From Defluviitaleaceae bacterium (GTDB lineage: Bacteria; Bacillota; Clostridia; Lachnospirales; WQUN01), in contig WRGX01000216.1 in NCBI GenBank assembly GCA_009786975.1, positions 1-36,448 on the forward strand: DNA of 36,448 nucleotides. The letters are read 5' to 3'. Made by a program: the position numbers and the translations under genes. Below the pieces are notes generated by a model. That model saw only the letters and a list, made by a program, of their open reading frames with translations, was not told where the DNA came from and ran no database searches. Positions within the stretch are counted from its first letter, which is position 1. Each line of letters opens with the position of its first letter. Of this stretch, positions 1 to 6,620 are shown in pieces.

Positions 1-2
1 TC

Positions 3-98
3 GATGTTGTTGACCCCAGTATCCACGGCGCACCTCCCACTTTCCAATGCCAACAATGCACAGGCATCATGTTTCCTGCTGACATGAAAAACACTTAG
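3..98 (+). CDS. C-terminal tail of an unidentified protein (partial)
   Basis: A reading frame is open from the left edge to a TAG stop at 96-98. Its last residues include a CxxC pair (FQCQQCTG), and the composition looks protein-like, which suggests a small zinc-ribbon or similar tail. The family is not recognisable from 31 residues. The stop codon lies at the very start of the long hairpin at 95-261. The alternative is that this stretch is non-coding: a weak resemblance to part of a family A repeat (GTGGATACTGGGGT on the minus strand) can also be argued. Confidence 0.4.
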   Translation, partial: DVVDPSIHGAPPTFQCQQCTGIMFPADMKNT

Positions 99-261
99 GG
101 CGTGTTGCCACTACGCGAATGGCACGATTTTTGAGGCAAATTTTCGTCTGTTTTCGTCGCTTCCGCCGCCTCGACCTAGCGGGTCGCAAGAAGGAAGCGG
201 CGGAAACAGGCGGAAATTTGACCAAAAAGCGTGCCATTTGCGTAGTGGCAACACGCCCTAA
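95..261. repeat. Long imperfect inverted repeat (MITE-like hairpin), 167 bp
   Basis: The left arm begins TTAGGGCGTGTTGCCACTAC. The right arm ends with its complement GTAGTGGCAACACGCCCTAA. The two arms of about 80 nt pair almost along their whole length, with scattered mismatches and a small loop near 170-180 (CGACC/GGTCG). It exactly fills the space between the stop codon at 96-98 and the stop codon of the convergent LysM gene at 266-268. It could be a non-autonomous insertion or a large bidirectional terminator. No transposase and no clear target-site duplication are visible. Confidence 0.75.
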
Positions 262-265
262 ACCG

Positions 266-1513
266 CTACGGCATCGGCGTAATTTCCAGCGACCGCCCCG
301 CAGGAACATTATCGCGATTCGTAATATTATTTGTGGCGACGATATGGTCGATGGCGCGCGTTTCGTCAACCCCGGGGAAATAGCGGCGCGCGATGCGCCA
401 AAGGCTTTCGCCGGCTTGGACGACGTGGGTTGTCGGAAGCGTTGCCGCGCCGGGAGTTGTTCCGGACGGCGTTGTCGTGTCGGCTTCGCCCGGGCCTGTT
501 ATGCCGTTTTCGGGCGGCGGCGGCGCGTACGGGTCAATTCCGTGGTCGCGCAACATATTTAAATAGTAGTCGCGTTGCGTCCGCGCTTCGTTCCGTTCGC
601 CAACGACTTGTGAGAATTGGGCTTCCGATTCCTGTCTAATGGAAGTAACTTCGCCTAAAGCCAAATAAAGGTCGTTTTCCGCTTCGCGAAGATTCCCGCG
701 CGAGGCAACAAGTTGCCACGTCAAAAACGCGACAATTCCAAGCATAAATATCGCCGTTCCCGCCATAATAAAACGAAGCGGACTAATCGGCTCGGCACTG
801 TTCGGGTCGTTTCTCATGCGATTTGTGCGGACATCGGCGCGACCGCCGCGAACAGGGCGATTCGTATTACGCGGAGGCGAAAACAGCTCGCCGGCGTTGT
901 ATCTGCGGCGGAAGGACTCCATATCTTCTTCGGATTGCGGCTCTTCGCCCGGAGGCATATTTTGCGGCACGCCGGAGTGCACGGGATGTTCAACGTTTAC
1001 GCGAACCGCAGGATTCGGCGCGGGATTTCTGCGACGCGCGCGTTCGCGGCCGGGGCGTTCAGGCGGAGCATCGGGCGTTTCACCGTGAAGCATTCTGTTT
1101 GTTGCCGATTCGCGCCGACGCGGACGTTCGGGCTCTTCATGCTCGGGGGGAGGCGGCGGCGGAGAGATTTCCAGAGGGTGCGCGGGCGGTTTAAATTTTT
1201 CACGACTTTTTGTGGGATTGCGGTCCGGGTTTCTGTTCGCACTTCTTTCAGGACTGCGGTCCGGACTGCGGTCCGGACTTCTATCCGGATTCCCGGCCGA
1301 ATTTCGCGTGGGGCTTCTGTCGGGGCTGCGGTCGAACCCGGAAACAAACGCGCTTTTTACGGGAGTCGGCGCGTCGGAACTTTCTGCTGCCGACTCGTCT
1401 TCGTCTCCTTCGTCGTTATCGAAAAGCCGTTTTACGGCGGCGCGTGAAAGCTCCTCGCTGTAAAAAGCATTTTTATCTTCACCCGAATCGGGCATATTTT
1501 CGTTTTTATTCAT
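266..1513 (-). CDS. Membrane-anchored LysM-domain protein
   Basis: The protein has about 415 residues in three parts. The N-terminal 230 residues are cytoplasmic-looking, disordered and rich in Pro, Arg, Asp and Ser, with a degenerate SPDR repeat. One transmembrane helix follows (FIMAGTAIFMLGIVAFLTW), then a short helical stretch and a C-terminal LysM domain (HVVQAGESLWRIARRYFPG to the end) that would bind peptidoglycan outside the membrane. The ATG at 1513 is chosen because TAGGGGAGC lies about 8 nt upstream. An upstream alternative at 1534 lacks this. The promoter at 1546-1574 precedes it. The gene is convergent with the partial gene at the left edge. A cell-wall or spore-envelope role is inferred only from the LysM domain. 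Confidence 0.75.
   Translation of the reverse strand: MNKNENMPDSGEDKNAFYSEELSRAAVKRLFDNDEGDEDESAAESSDAPTPVKSAFVSGFDRSPDRSPTRNSAGNPDRSPDRSPDRSPERSANRNPDRNPTKSREKFKPPAHPLEISPPPPPPEHEEPERPRRRESATNRMLHGETPDAPPERPGRERARRRNPAPNPAVRVNVEHPVHSGVPQNMPPGEEPQSEEDMESFRRRYNAGELFSPPRNTNRPVRGGRADVRTNRMRNDPNSAEPISPLRFIMAGTAIFMLGIVAFLTWQLVASRGNLREAENDLYLALGEVTSIRQESEAQFSQVVGERNEARTQRDYYLNMLRDHGIDPYAPPPPENGITGPGEADTTTPSGTTPGAATLPTTHVVQAGESLWRIARRYFPGVDETRAIDHIVATNNITNRDNVPAGRSLEITPMP
1252..1345. repeat. 12-bp tandem repeats inside the LysM protein gene
   Basis: GGACTGCGGTCC-like 12-bp units, each itself palindromic, recur with decay through this stretch. On the coding strand they specify the SPDR tetrapeptide repeat of the disordered N-terminal part. 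This is probably a low-complexity expansion of the coding sequence, not an inserted element. Confidence 0.6.
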
Positions 1514-1545
1514 AATCGGATGCTCCCCTATCATAAATTAAGGTA

Positions 1546-1574
1546 ATTTTAGTTGTTTTGCAAAAAACTGTCAA
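1546..1574 (-). promoter_or_regulatory. Predicted sigma-A promoter of the LysM gene
   Basis: On the minus strand, TTGACA (1569-1574) and TAAAAT (1546-1551) are separated by 17 nt, upstream of the ATG at 1513. Confidence 0.65.
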
Positions 1575-1682
1575 TATCACGCAAAAATTGCGCTTGCCAA
1601 AAATTAACGACATAAAAAAAAGAAGCGTGCAAATAATAGACTCATAAGGCGAAAGCCAATAAATATAAAAGGAGAAACAAAA

Positions 1683-1880
1683 ATGACAAACACGAATTCT
1701 TCAGTACCTCAAGCACGTGAAGCCCTTAACAAATTCAAATACGAAGTTGCCAACGAAATCGGCGTACCCTTAAAACAAGGCTACAACGGCGACCTCACGT
1801 CCGCACAAGCCGGTTATGTTGGCGGATACATGGTTAAAAAAATGATTGAAGCACAAGAACGCCAAATGGCGGGCAACTAG
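1683..1880 (+). CDS. Small acid-soluble spore protein, alpha/beta type
   Basis: This 65-residue protein has the alpha/beta SASP signature. KYEVANEIGVPL matches the germination-protease recognition region (K-x-E-[IVF]-A-x-E). GDLTSAQAGYVGGYMVKKMI matches the conserved C-terminal DNA-binding helix region. These proteins coat spore DNA and protect it from UV and heat, and the GPR protease degrades them at germination. The Shine-Dalgarno AAAAGGAG sits 8 nt before the ATG. A strong terminator follows. Expression from a forespore sigma factor is expected from the family, but I could not place a convincing sigma-G promoter. The gene is good evidence that the organism sporulates. Confidence 0.93.
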   Translation: MTNTNSSVPQAREALNKFKYEVANEIGVPLKQGYNGDLTSAQAGYVGGYMVKKMIEAQERQMAGN

Positions 1881-1890
1881 GTAAGAAATA

Positions 1891-1934
1891 AAAAATTGCA
1901 TCGTCCGGTTATATCGGACGATGCAATTTTTTTT
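1891..1934 (+). terminator. Intrinsic terminator of the spore-protein gene
   Basis: A perfect 12-bp stem, TTGCATCGTCCG paired with CGGACGATGCAA around a 7-nt loop, is followed by eight T. An A run precedes it, so it could also act on the other strand. It lies 10 nt after the stop codon. Confidence 0.9.
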
Positions 1935-2063
1935 GTGGACCGGGAAACTGCTTCCGGCTTCGAGAGAATGCGTCGCCGCCGACACGTGTCCCCGGTGGCG
2001 CGGGAAACGTTCGCTTCGCTCACTGCGCCCGTAGTGCCCACCGCGCGCTTGGCGCGCTTTTTT
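1935..2063 (+). repeat. Family A element with optional module M
   Basis: The order on the plus strand is CCGGGAAACTGCTTCCGG hairpin, TTCGAGAGAA, GACACGTGTCCCCGG, module M (1997-2036, core AACGTTCGCTTCGCTCACTG), then GCGCGCTTGGCGCGC (2043-2057) and six T. It lies between the spore-protein terminator and the 3' end of the minus-strand regulator at 2073. The T-tailed hairpin reads as a terminator for plus-strand transcription. Confidence 0.85.
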
Positions 2064-2072
2064 GTTTGCACA

Positions 2073-2408
2073 TTAGTCTTTTTCTTTGAGGTCGCGAACA
2101 GCTTTTACGATGTTGACGATGCAAGCGAGTTCTTCTTCGTTGAAGTCCGAAATAAGGCTGTCCAATTTTTCACGAACATGCTTTTTTTGCGGCTTTTCGT
2201 TTGCGTCTGATTCTACGAAAAACTGGTCGGTCGGGACGTTAAAAATTTTCGACAGTTTAAATAAATTAAACGCCGACGCACCTCTGTCGCCGCGCTCGAT
2301 AAGCCCGACAGAGCTGGGTGTGTGTCCCAAAAGGCTCGCAAGCTCATCGGTCGTAATGTTGCGAGCGATTCGCTCTCTGCGAATGTTGGTGCCTACTAAG
2401 GCACGCAT
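2073..2408 (-). CDS. XRE-family transcriptional regulator
   Basis: About 111 residues. The N-terminal half is a Cro/CI-type helix-turn-helix (NIRRERIARNITTDELASLLGH, then SSVGLIERG, then FKLSKIFNVPTDQFF). The C-terminal half is a charged helical tail with no recognised domain. The start is uncertain. The mapped promoter puts transcription initiation near 2461, so the upstream ATG at 2477 is outside the message. A strong GGGGGTGAG lies at 2427-2435, directly before an in-frame ATT, while the first ATG downstream is at 2408. The gene is divergent from the second regulator at 2565, a common layout for a repressor and a partner controlling one intergenic operator. Targets are unknown. Confidence 0.8.
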   Translation of the reverse strand: MRALVGTNIRRERIARNITTDELASLLGHTPSSVGLIERGDRGASAFNLFKLSKIFNVPTDQFFVESDANEKPQKKHVREKLDSLISDFNEEELACIVNIVKAVRDLKEKD

Positions 2409-2467
2409 CTCTGCTTTATTGATAATCTCACCCCCACAAATTAGATTTTTTTTCCGTACGTTTTTTG

Positions 2468-2496
2468 ATTGTAGCATGGGTAGCCGAAAACATCAA
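2468..2496 (-). promoter_or_regulatory. Predicted sigma-A promoter of the leftward XRE gene
   Basis: TTGATG (2491-2496) and TACAAT (2468-2473) on the minus strand have a 17-nt spacer. Confidence 0.65.
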
Positions 2497-2505
2497 GCGA
2501 CAATA

Positions 2506-2534
2506 TTTACTATGTTTTGACAATTTGTTATGAT
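2506..2534 (+). promoter_or_regulatory. Predicted promoter of the rightward HTH gene
   Basis: TTTACT (2506-2511) and TATGAT (2529-2534) have a 17-nt spacer, upstream of the start at 2565. It is nearly back-to-back with the leftward promoter, so one bound repressor could affect both. Confidence 0.5.
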
Positions 2535-2564
2535 GAAATAAATTTGTTGTGTGGGGGTATGCGG

Positions 2565-2786
2565 ATGGACACTGTTTCGGCTGTTCGGGGGCGTATTTTA
2601 CGCCTTTGCGGCGAGCGAAACATCACAATAGACAAGCTGGCCTCCAACGCAGGGTTGCCTCCCTCGTCCGTAAAAAATATTATTTACGGACGAAGCAAAG
2701 ACCCGAAAATAACCACGATTAAAAAAATTTGCGACGGGTTTGACATGACATTGTACGAATTTTTTGCTTTTGAAGAGTTTCAATGA
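2565..2786 (+). CDS. Small Cro/CI-type HTH regulator
   Basis: This 73-residue protein is almost entirely one HTH_3-like domain: RGRILRLCGERNITIDKLAS, then GLPPSSVKNIIYG, then TTIKKICDGFDMTLYEFF. Proteins of this size and pattern are DNA-binding repressors without a sensor domain. The ATG at 2565 is preferred over the one at 2559 because GGGGGT ends 6 nt before it. The stop codon lies 2 nt before the first GCGCGCTTGGCGCGC hairpin of the tandem array, which would serve as its terminator. Confidence 0.82.
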   Translation: MDTVSAVRGRILRLCGERNITIDKLASNAGLPPSSVKNIIYGRSKDPKITTIKKICDGFDMTLYEFFAFEEFQ

Positions 2787-2788
2787 AA

Positions 2789-3083
2789 GCGCGCTTGGCG
2801 CGCTTTTTTTGTACGCCGGGAAACTACTCCCGGCTTCGAGGGAATGTGTCGCCCTTGACACATGTCCCCGGTTTCCAAAGCGCGCTTGGCGCGCTTTTTT
2901 TGTACGCCGGGAAACTGCTCCCGGCTTCGAGGGAATGTGTCGCCCTTGACACATGTCCCCGGTTTCCAATGCGCGCTTGGCGCGCTTTTTTTGTGCGCCG
3001 GGAAACTGCTCCCGGCTTCGAGGGAATGTGTCGCCCTTGACACATGTCCCCGGTTTCCAAAGCGCGCTTGGCGCGCTTTTTTT
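2789..3083 (+). repeat. Tandem array of family A elements (three 91-bp periods, four terminal hairpins)
   Basis: GCGCGCTTGGCGCGC starts at 2789, 2880, 2971 and 3062, an exact 91-bp period, each followed by seven T. Between them lie the GCCGGGA/TCCCGGC hairpin, TTCGAGGGAA, the TGTGTC/GACACA hairpin and CCCCGGTTTCCAA. Units differ at only a few bases, so duplication is recent. Frames are open through the array on both strands, but the repeat itself explains them. This and the following palindrome fill the gap between 2786 and 3229; nothing else is seen except the promoter at 3179. Confidence 0.95.
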
Positions 3084-3090
3084 GTGTGCG

Positions 3091-3133
3091 CAAAAAAGAG
3101 TCGGCGAGTGACACTCGCCGACTCTTTTTTTTT
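3091..3133. terminator. Family B palindrome, copy 1 (bidirectional terminator-like)
   Basis: GAGTCGGCGAGTG paired with CACTCGCCGACTC (3098-3124) is a perfect palindrome around one A. It is flanked by six A on the left and nine T on the right, so it can terminate both strands. Confidence 0.85.
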
Positions 3134-3178
3134 GCGAGGAAAATGAAAATAAAAAAACGCTTAAAACTCGTTTTTTTA

Positions 3179-3208
3179 TTGCATTTTCGCACGATACTTT
3201 GATATACT
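3179..3208 (+). promoter_or_regulatory. Predicted sigma-A promoter of the housekeeping operon
   Basis: TTGCAT (3179-3184) and TATACT (3203-3208) have an 18-nt spacer, 20 nt upstream of the GTG start at 3229. Confidence 0.65.
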
Positions 3209-3228
3209 GTTAAAAAGGCGGTTTTTTG

Positions 3229-4584
3229 GTGCGTAGGTTTCTTACAGCGGTTGTATTTTTTTTGCTTTTTTGGGGAAGTCTTGATGTTTTTGCCCAGCCC
3301 CTTGCGGACTCCCCTTCGGCGATTCTCGTTGAGCAAACGACGGGTCGCGTGCTTTACGCGCGAAACGAGCGGGAACGCCGCTACCCCGCGGGCTTGACGA
3401 ACATGCTTACCGCGCTTGTGGCAATCGAACATCTCGCGCCGGGCGATGATTTAATCGTCGGCTCGGAAATCCGCGGGATGCCGTCGGGCTTTGGCGCGGG
3501 CGTGCATTCCGAGGGTGAAATTATTTCGGTGCAAACGCTGTTAAATTCGCTGTTGGTGCGTTCGTCGGGCGAGGCGGCGCGGGTTTTGGCGATTAATACG
3601 GTGCGCCAAGCCGGAGGCCGCAGAAATATCCCTTATAATGAAGCGGAACATGCTTTCGCCGCCATGATGAACGAAAAAGCGCGCGGGCTTGGTGCGCAGG
3701 GTTCGAATTTTGCAAACCCCTTCGGTTCGCACGCCGATAATCACTTCACAACGGCGTACGATTTGGCGGTTATCACGCGCGCATTTATGGACAACCCGAT
3801 TTTGGCAGAAATCGCAGGCACTCGCGAATACGAAACGCAGCACGAAACTTGGACAAACGCAAACCAAATGCTCCCCCGCGCACCCATGGGCTATGCGTAT
3901 ATGACGGGCGCAATGGCGGGGTTTACGACGCCTGCCGGGCATGTTCTCGCAGGCGCGGCATACGACACGCATCTCTCTCTCGGGTTTGTTACAATCGTGC
4001 TTGGCGGAACCGACGCGGAACGCTGGCAGGACACGCGCCGCCTTATGGACCACGGGTTTAACAATTTCCGCTTTCGCGAAATCGCCCGCGAGGGCGAAGT
4101 GCTTGAAACCGTTTTAATCGAAAATCCGCGCTTGGGCGATTCCGAAATGCTTGAAATAATCGCGACAGCGTCATATACCGCGCTTTTAAGCCGCTTCGAG
4201 TACGACGAGCTTGCGCGGGTAATCACGTTTGACCCGATGTTATATGAACGACATGAATATGAAGAACCAATCGTCCTTCGCGCGCCGATTGAATACGGCG
4301 AGGCGGTCGGCACGGTTTCATATATATTGAACGGCGAGGTGTTGTTTGAGTCGGCGATTTTGCCGTCACGCGAGGTAATTCCGCGCACTTTTGACAGCGA
4401 TATGGACTATTATCTCGCCATCTTTTTCGAAAATGTTTTTACGAGACGCGCACTGCCGTACTGGTTCGGGATTTTCGGCGTGGCGTTCGGGATTTTCGGC
4501 ATTGTTCTGGCGGTTAAGGCACATAGCCGCGTAAGCCGAAAAGCCGTGCGCACCTCAAGCCGAAGCAAATACGGTCGTTATTAA
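3229..4584 (+). CDS. D-alanyl-D-alanine carboxypeptidase-like protein (S11 fold), catalytic residues lost
   Basis: About 451 residues: signal peptide (RRFLTAVVFFLLFWGSLDVFA), S11/DacF-like penicillin-binding domain, beta-rich C-terminal domain and a final transmembrane helix with a basic tail (YWFGIFGVAFGIFGIVLAV). The family fold is clear from ILVEQTTGRVLYARNERERR and NPFGSHADNHFTTAYDLAVI. The three active-site motifs are degenerate, numbering from the TTG at 3226. SxxK is replaced by GLTN (56-59), SGN by SGE (114-116), and KTG by MTG (226-228). It should therefore not have carboxypeptidase activity; a structural or binding role is inferred. GTG 3229 is chosen because AAGGCGG lies 8 nt upstream; TTG 3226 is possible. 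First gene of the operon. Confidence 0.8.
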   Translation: MRRFLTAVVFFLLFWGSLDVFAQPLADSPSAILVEQTTGRVLYARNERERRYPAGLTNMLTALVAIEHLAPGDDLIVGSEIRGMPSGFGAGVHSEGEIISVQTLLNSLLVRSSGEAARVLAINTVRQAGGRRNIPYNEAEHAFAAMMNEKARGLGAQGSNFANPFGSHADNHFTTAYDLAVITRAFMDNPILAEIAGTREYETQHETWTNANQMLPRAPMGYAYMTGAMAGFTTPAGHVLAGAAYDTHLSLGFVTIVLGGTDAERWQDTRRLMDHGFNNFRFREIAREGEVLETVLIENPRLGDSEMLEIIATASYTALLSRFEYDELARVITFDPMLYERHEYEEPIVLRAPIEYGEAVGTVSYILNGEVLFESAILPSREVIPRTFDSDMDYYLAIFFENVFTRRALPYWFGIFGVAFGIFGIVLAVKAHSRVSRKAVRTSSRSKYGRY

Positions 4585-4594
4585 AATAAGGGGG

Positions 4595-4678
4595 GATTAA
4601 GCATGAAAAATCTAAGAAAGGAACGCGGGCGACCCATTTTAAATGGCGATTTATACGCTCGGCGAATGGCGAAAAAAT
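4595..4678 (+). repeat. Family D leader repeat, copy 1
   Basis: The copy holds its own ribosome-binding site and start (GGGGGATTAAGCATG), then AAAAAT, AAAGGAACGCGGGCGA, a variable centre and CGGCGAATGGCGAAAAA. Related copies lie before ogg (18880-18962) and, in tandem, before the GH5 gene (21340-21488). Confidence 0.7.
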
Positions 4679-4695
4679 TATGCCAAAAAGTATGA
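4603..4695 (+). CDS. 30-residue leader ORF carried by the family D repeat
   Basis: ATG at 4603 is preceded by AAGGGGGGATT at good spacing. It opens a 30-codon frame (begins MKNLRKERGRPILNGDLY) that stops at 4693-4695. Its stop overlaps the ATG at 4692 of yicC (ATGA) and runs past the canonical yicC start at 4680, which has no ribosome-binding site of its own. The ogg copy starts GTG AAA AAT and shares ERGRPI.NGDL, so the peptide frame looks conserved. Translational coupling is inferred. Confidence 0.5.
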   Translation: MKNLRKERGRPILNGDLYARRMAKKLCQKV

Positions 4696-5585
4696 CAGGG
4701 TTCGGACGCGGAGAATGCACGATGCACAACAGAAAGTTCAGGATAGAAATGAAATCGGTAAACCACAGGTTTAGTGATTTTTCAATAAGAACACCGCGCT
4801 TCCTCGCACCCTTCGAGGAGCGAATCCGCGCCCGAATTTCAAAGGACATTGTGCGCGGAAAAACCGATATGTGGATAAACTTCGAAAGTTTCGCGGAGGA
4901 CGATATGAAAATCCACATAAATTCGGTCTATGCCGACGCGTATATGAAAGTCATATGGGATTTAAGCAAACGGTACGGCATAGGCGACCCCGACACCGTC
5001 GCGCTGGAGCTTTTGGCAAAAACGCCCGACGTTATCGTGCATGAAAAATACGACGATGTAATGGATTTGGACTCGGCGGACGAGATATGGGCAGGGCTTT
5101 CCGACGCATTAGAAAAAACCCTTGCGCAGTTTAACCACATGCGCGAAACCGAAGGCGAGGCCCTCATCCGCGATATAAGCGAAAATTATATACGCGCCAA
5201 AGAGATTGTTAAGGAAATTCGCAAGCAGGCACCCCGCGCGTCGGAACAATACGCAGAACGGCTAAAAGAGCGGGTAAACGAATTGATGGACAAGTTTGGC
5301 GACACCGCCGACGACTCGAGGCTTTTAACCGAAATCGCCCTCCTTGCCGACAAAACCGACATAAACGAAGAAATGGCGCGCCTGGAAAGCCATTTGAGCC
5401 AACTTTCGGAAATGATACACGAAAACGGCGCGATAGGCCGCAAAATGGACTTCCTCGCGCAAGAGCTTAATCGCGAGGCAAACACAATCGGCTCGAAATC
5501 GCACGACGTGCAGCTTACACGCTCCGTCGTCGAGTTGAAAAGTCTAATCGAAAAAATTCGGGAGCAAGTCCAAAACATCGAATGA
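4680..5585 (+). CDS. yicC: YicC family protein (endoribonuclease-type)
   Basis: This 301-residue protein has the N-terminal YicC domain (MTGFGRGE, then EMKSVNHRF and FLAPFEERIRARISKDIVRG) and the C-terminal DUF1732 region (GRKMDFLAQELNREANTIGS). The family is widespread, and the E. coli member is an endoribonuclease affecting small RNA stability. Firmicute homologues lie next to remA and gmk, as here. The start MPKSMTGFGR matches the usual length. ATG 4692 (MTGFGR) overlaps the stop of the small leader ORF and is the alternative. The 3' end forms the first unit of a 16-bp tandem repeat. Confidence 0.92.
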   Translation: MPKSMTGFGRGECTMHNRKFRIEMKSVNHRFSDFSIRTPRFLAPFEERIRARISKDIVRGKTDMWINFESFAEDDMKIHINSVYADAYMKVIWDLSKRYGIGDPDTVALELLAKTPDVIVHEKYDDVMDLDSADEIWAGLSDALEKTLAQFNHMRETEGEALIRDISENYIRAKEIVKEIRKQAPRASEQYAERLKERVNELMDKFGDTADDSRLLTEIALLADKTDINEEMARLESHLSQLSEMIHENGAIGRKMDFLAQELNREANTIGSKSHDVQLTRSVVELKSLIEKIREQVQNIE

Positions 5586-5641
5586 TATTTTAATCGAATG
5601 ATACTTTAATCGAATGATATTTTAATTGAATGATATTTTAA
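5578..5641 (+). repeat. Four tandem 16-bp repeats between yicC and remA
   Basis: TCGAATGATATTTTAA is repeated at 5578, 5594, 5610 and 5626, with one substitution each in units 2 and 4. Unit 1 contains the yicC stop (GAATGA). The array ends just before the remA ribosome-binding site. It probably arose by slippage from the yicC 3' end and adds AT-rich spacer before remA. Confidence 0.9.
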
Positions 5642-5667
5642 TCGACACTTTAGGAGAGGTGCAAAAG

Positions 5668-5934
5668 ATGGGTTCAAAACTGATTAACGTCGGATTTGGC
5701 AACACTGTCCCCGCAGGAAGAATTATCGCGATTGTCGGCAATGATTCCCTGCCGGTTAAGCGAAATATAGGCGAAGCGAAGGAGAAGCACATGCTTGTTG
5801 ACGCGACCCAAGGGCGAAAAACCCGCGCCGTAGTTTATACCGACAGCGGGCATCTTGTTCTGTCCGCACTGCAACCCGAAACAATCGCGAATCGTTTTGA
5901 AACAAGCAACGACGCCGTCAGCGGCGAGATTTAA
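5668..5934 (+). CDS. remA: RemA-family extracellular matrix regulator (DUF370)
   Basis: This 88-residue protein matches the RemA family almost end to end: [20 protein letters not shown], then REN-like spacing, [20 protein letters not shown] and [13 protein letters not shown]. In Bacillus, RemA is a ring-forming DNA-binding activator of biofilm-matrix and osmoprotection genes. Clostridia keep it beside gmk with unknown targets. The ATG at 5668 has AGGAGA at 5652-5657. A TTG 42 nt upstream lies inside the 16-bp repeat array and is rejected as start. Only 3 nt separate it from gmk. Confidence 0.93.
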   Translation: MGSKLINVGFGNTVPAGRIIAIVGNDSLPVKRNIGEAKEKHMLVDATQGRKTRAVVYTDSGHLVLSALQPETIANRFETSNDAVSGEI

Positions 5935-5937
5935 AAA

Positions 5938-6582
5938 ATGCCGCCCTTAGTGGAAGCAGGAATGCTGGTGATAATTTCGGGGCCGTCGGGGTCGGGCAAG
6001 GGGACGGTTGTAAAGCGTTTGAGTCCGGAAAACGGCTACGCGCTAAGTATTTCCGTCACAACGCGCTCGCCGCGCGTTGGCGAAGAACACGGTCGCGATT
6101 ATTTTTTCGCGACGGAAGACGAGTTTAAAAAAATGCGCGCGGAAAACGAGCTGCTTGAACACGCCGCATACGTCGGAAATTTTTACGGCACGCCGCGAGC
6201 TTACGTCGAGGAGCAAATCGAAAACGGCAAAATCGTTGTGCTTGAAATCGACGTTTACGGCGCGTTGCAAGTTAAGGAAAAATTCCCGTCGGCAATTTTA
6301 ATTTTTCTTATCCCGCCGTCACTCCCCGAGCTTTCCGCACGGCTTAACAATCGCGGAACCGAAGACGCCGTTACAATCGACCGCCGCCTTAAAAAAGCCC
6401 TCGAAGAATTGCCCCTTATAAATCGCTACAATTACCTCGTTATCAACGACGACGTACCCGACGCGGTTAATAAAATAAACAGCATCGTAACGGCGGAGCG
6501 ATTAAAACCTGCGCGTTCGGCAAAAATTATTGAAGAATTCATAGCCAGTAAACCGGTAAACCGGAACGCAAAGGAGTCTTGA
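5938..6582 (+). CDS. gmk: Guanylate kinase
   Basis: Converts GMP and ATP to GDP and ADP in the cytoplasm. About 214 residues. Visible motifs are the P-loop GPSGSGKGT near residue 15, SVTTRSPRVGEEHGRDYFF of the GMP-binding region, YVGNFYGTPRAYVEE, VVLEIDVYGALQVK and the lid region LNNRGTEDAVTIDRRL. The ATG at 5938 gives a short N-terminal extension. ATG 5962 (MLVIISGPSG) fits the family start equally well, and neither has a well-spaced ribosome-binding site. It is tightly packed behind remA and before rpoZ, the usual Firmicute order. Confidence 0.95.
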   Translation: MPPLVEAGMLVIISGPSGSGKGTVVKRLSPENGYALSISVTTRSPRVGEEHGRDYFFATEDEFKKMRAENELLEHAAYVGNFYGTPRAYVEEQIENGKIVVLEIDVYGALQVKEKFPSAILIFLIPPSLPELSARLNNRGTEDAVTIDRRLKKALEELPLINRYNYLVINDDVPDAVNKINSIVTAERLKPARSAKIIEEFIASKPVNRNAKES

Positions 6583-6620
6583 AATGATGACCATGCAAAC
6601 TCGAAAGGAGAAATTTTAAC

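Noticed and set aside
1-94. Decayed family A element at the left edge
   Set aside because: Only GTGGATACTGGGGT resembles it; an open protein-like frame with CxxC explains the stretch better.
1600-1682. Sigma-G promoter for the spore-protein gene
   Set aside because: Expected from the family, but no pair of -35 and -10 boxes with correct spacing could be found.
2789-3083. CRISPR-like direct repeats with spacers
   Set aside because: The whole 91-bp unit is repeated with no unique spacers, and no cas gene lies nearby.
2824-3432. 202-codon minus-strand frame over the array
   Set aside because: It is repeat-derived and overlaps the DacF-like gene antisense; no start signal.
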